DNA from: Desulfomonile tiedjei DSM 6799
Lineage (GTDB): Bacteria > Desulfobacterota > Desulfomonilia > Desulfomonilales > Desulfomonilaceae
Length of the DNA stretch: 64,000 nt
Reading direction: 5' to 3'
Assembly: GCF_000266945.1 (NCBI RefSeq)
Contig: NC_018025.1
Coordinates: forward strand, 3,414,001 to 3,478,000
Shown: positions 62,259 to 64,000 of the stretch, piece by piece
Position numbering within the stretch: the first letter of the stretch is position 1
Layout of the letters: each line of letters opens with the position of its first letter
Notes under the pieces: generated by a model
Database searches by the model: none
Seen by the model: the letters and a program-made list of their open reading frames with translations, nothing else
Told to the model about the DNA's origin: nothing
Translations under genes and position numbers: made by a program

Positions 62259-63056
62259 ATGAGCAACATGAATACTCCTATGGAGTTGAATGCGTCAAAG
62301 ACGTATCTATTCACATTTGCGCATCCGGATGATGACGTGGGAATCGCAGGCACAATGAGAATGCTCGTACGCAAAGGGGCAAATGTCCATTGTGTATGGG
62401 CCACTTCAGGAGATTACTTCGGTCAAGGCAAAAAAAGAGAAGCAGAGGTCCACCACGCCATGGATATCCTTGGCCTGGACCAATCCCACGTGCACTTCTT
62501 GCATTTTTCCGATCTCTCCCTGGTTTCCAAATTGTCTGAAGCAACCGCAGCTATGACTGAACTCATGCGAACAATCAAGCCGGATGTGGTGTTTTCGATT
62601 GCCTACGAAGGAGGGCATCCGGATCACGATTCAGTGAATTTTCTGGCTGTCGAAGGTGCAGCTCGCGCAGGTCTTAAACCGGACTTATTTGAATATCCTT
62701 TATATAACAGCTCTGGTTTCTTCTATACCTTCGGATGGCGGATCAATGCGTTTCCCGATAGCAATATTCCCGTGCTCCACATGAAACTGGACAAGGATGC
62801 AGCGGACCGGAAACATCGTATGATGATGGTAGCGTATTCCAGTCAATGGATGTACATGGTCCCGGCACGACTGGCTACACCGAAGCATTTCCTTTTTACT
62901 ACGGGTGAGCCGTACAGACGTATCCCAAAGGATCGCGATCATACTATCCCGCCTCATTCCGGGACAATCGGTTACGAGCGATTCTTTAACTCTTTTATGC
63001 GAACCTCATTCGCTGATTTTCGAGCCGCAGTTCTCAAAGCCCGGACGAATAGATAA
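62259..63056 (+). CDS. PIG-L family deacetylase
   Basis: About 265 residues. The PIG-L/LmbE zinc motif AHPDDD is at residues 21-26, and the later HPDHDS supplies the third ligand. Family members remove N-acetyl groups from GlcNAc-containing lipids, bacillithiol or mycothiol precursors, and other amides; the substrate here is unknown. The ATG at 62259 has CAGGAGT 6 bp upstream. The frame continues back to a TTG at 62187 that overlaps the previous stop (TTGA) and would add a signal-peptide-like stretch (RTLLFIILLCTSNTFAHG), so an exported form cannot be excluded. Confidence 0.8.
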   Translation: MSNMNTPMELNASKTYLFTFAHPDDDVGIAGTMRMLVRKGANVHCVWATSGDYFGQGKKREAEVHHAMDILGLDQSHVHFLHFSDLSLVSKLSEATAAMTELMRTIKPDVVFSIAYEGGHPDHDSVNFLAVEGAARAGLKPDLFEYPLYNSSGFFYTFGWRINAFPDSNIPVLHMKLDKDAADRKHRMMMVAYSSQWMYMVPARLATPKHFLFTTGEPYRRIPKDRDHTIPPHSGTIGYERFFNSFMRTSFADFRAAVLKARTNR

Positions 63057-63103
63057 TTGACAGTGTTTTTCAGAGGTCAAACGACGAAACTGGGGGCGGA
63101 GCC

Positions 63104-63878
63104 TGTGGCAATCTCCTGATCCATGGCTACGAATCGATGATTTCCGCACATTCATTCTAATACGTCATGCAAAGACAATATTGCATCTACATCTTAACTA
63201 ACCGATACAACACTGTTTTGTATACAGGAATAACGCGTGACCTGAAAAAGCGCGTCCACCAACACCGTGAGAAGCTATCAAAAGGATTCACGAAACTGTA
63301 CAACATCGAAAAACTAGTCTTCTACGAATTCACTGATGACGTCCGGGCGGCAATTGCACGAGAGAAACAAATTAAGGCAGGTCCTCGGCAGAAAAAGATT
63401 GATCTCATAGAAGACATGAATCCTGACTGGCTGGATTTGTATGAGGAGCTCTAACAGGCAGTCCCACTTGAGCCTTGCAGCCGAGCTATCTCTTCGTTCT
63501 GGTCAGGAGATTGCCACGTCGCTCCGCTCCTCGCAATGACAATCGTTAGTTTGTTCAATGAAATTAGATTCCGTTGAGGGAGCGAAGTGACGAAACGTCT
63601 GGAAAACTTCTTTCTTGTATCGGTTCTCGCCCGGGCTGATTCTTAGGTCAGCGAACAAGACTTGATGGCTGTCATTGCGAGGGCGAAGCTCGTGGCAATC
63701 TCCTGACGTTTGGCTGTAAGTCAAATGCTGGCCACAAATCCTTGAAGAAGATCCCACCAGGTCCATCCGATGGATGGTCAAACTCTGAAGTCGGTACAAA
63801 GGAGCCCGACAACCGAGCGATCTCGACTATGATGGTCAGGAGATTGCTTCGTTGCTCCGCTCCTCGCAATGACAATCG
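63104..63878. repeat. GCGAAGC-type palindromic repeat units around and after the GIY-YIG gene
   Basis: Units at about 63104-63119 (TGTGGCAATCTCCTGA), 63504-63541 (CAGGAGATTGCCACGTCGCT ... CGCAATGACA), 63670-63706 (TGTCATTGCGAGGGCGAAGC and onward) and 63837-63874 (CAGGAGATTGCTTCGTTGCT ... CGCAATGACA). They alternate in orientation. The GIY-YIG gene lies between the first two; from 63455 to the window end I see no gene. Confidence 0.7.
63167..63454 (+). CDS. GIY-YIG nuclease-superfamily protein (UPF0213-like)
   Basis: 95 residues. CIYILTNRYNTVLYTGITRD gives the GIY-YIG core (here YIL ... YTG), followed by the conserved Arg in DLKKRVHQHR, FTKLYNIEKLVFYE, and the Glu region AIAREKQIKAGPRQKKIDLI. 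These stand-alone single-domain proteins are widespread; some are structure-selective nucleases, most are uncharacterised. It is 110 bp behind the PIG-L gene, with repeat fragments on both sides. Confidence 0.88.
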   Translation: MQRQYCIYILTNRYNTVLYTGITRDLKKRVHQHREKLSKGFTKLYNIEKLVFYEFTDDVRAAIAREKQIKAGPRQKKIDLIEDMNPDWLDLYEEL

Positions 63879-64000
63879 TTATGTTTTGTTCACTGGGATG
63901 AGATGCGATTCAGCAGAGAGGCGTCGCAGTGCGTCATACCTGTACCGATCACGTATCCGTGACTCAGGCCAGTAAATTCCCTTACATAACCGGATAATTA

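Overview
The window reads like a chromosomal segment of a strictly anaerobic, Gram-negative deltaproteobacterium (Desulfobacterota), most like a sulfate-reducing or syntrophic member of the Desulfomonile/Syntrophobacter type. The signs are an Rnf complex, a MetV/MetF methylene-tetrahydrofolate branch with an MvhD-type protein, an AhbD-type siroheme-dependent heme route beside hemB, a ten-heme cytochrome c, an SfrAB-like NADPH oxidoreductase, an acyl-CoA beta-oxidation operon and Kdo (LPS) genes. The species assignment is inference; no rRNA or tRNA gene was seen.

Layout. 1-2.94 kb: end of an rnf operon (rnfG, E, A, B) closed by a clear terminator; RnfA carries an exported N-terminal domain. 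3.3-9 kb: a cysteine-cluster protein, hisD, moaC, a DUF6125 protein, an HExxH protein and a TPR protein. 9-17.6 kb: a large polytopic membrane protein, a repeat-rich intergenic region, an orphan Wza-like lipoprotein, an L,D-transpeptidase, thpR, an M48 lipoprotein protease and small proteins. 17.6-22.7 kb, minus strand: an MBL hydrolase, an IF-1 paralogue, and kdsB with a KdnA-type aminotransferase and an iron-type alcohol dehydrogenase, suggesting an 8-amino-Kdo sugar. 22.9-29.8 kb: SfrB/SfrA-like flavo-iron-sulfur oxidoreductase followed by two receiver-GAF proteins. 30.5-36.1 kb: ffh, small envelope proteins and the ten-heme cytochrome.

36.8-42.7 kb: gatCAB, an ankyrin-repeat protein and a DUF4424-like protein. 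43.1-50.8 kb: a six-gene operon behind a very good sigma-70-type promoter: mvhD-like, metV, metF, two ferredoxin-fused glutamate-synthase FMN-domain proteins (one degenerate), and a protein joining the glutaminase and GXGXG domains of glutamate synthase without the FMN domain. This is the most unusual system here. 51.0-52.3 kb: an IS110-family element inserted in a dispersed repeat, with a long upstream non-coding end that may hold a bridge RNA. 52.6-57.9 kb, minus strand: acyl-CoA dehydrogenase, thiolase and a hydratase/3-hydroxyacyl-CoA dehydrogenase fusion behind a possible operator. 59-61.8 kb: MBL hydrolase, ahbD and hemB. 61.9-63.5 kb: a zinc-ribbon protein, a PIG-L deacetylase and a GIY-YIG protein.

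The long intergenic stretches (about 3.0-3.3, 11.1-12.2, 29.8-30.5, 36.1-36.85, 50.9-52.6, 57.9-59.0 and 63.5-64 kb) are gene-free and built from several families of short palindromic or composite dispersed repeats that recur within the window. Functions rest on reading the translated sequences against remembered family motifs; no database search was possible.
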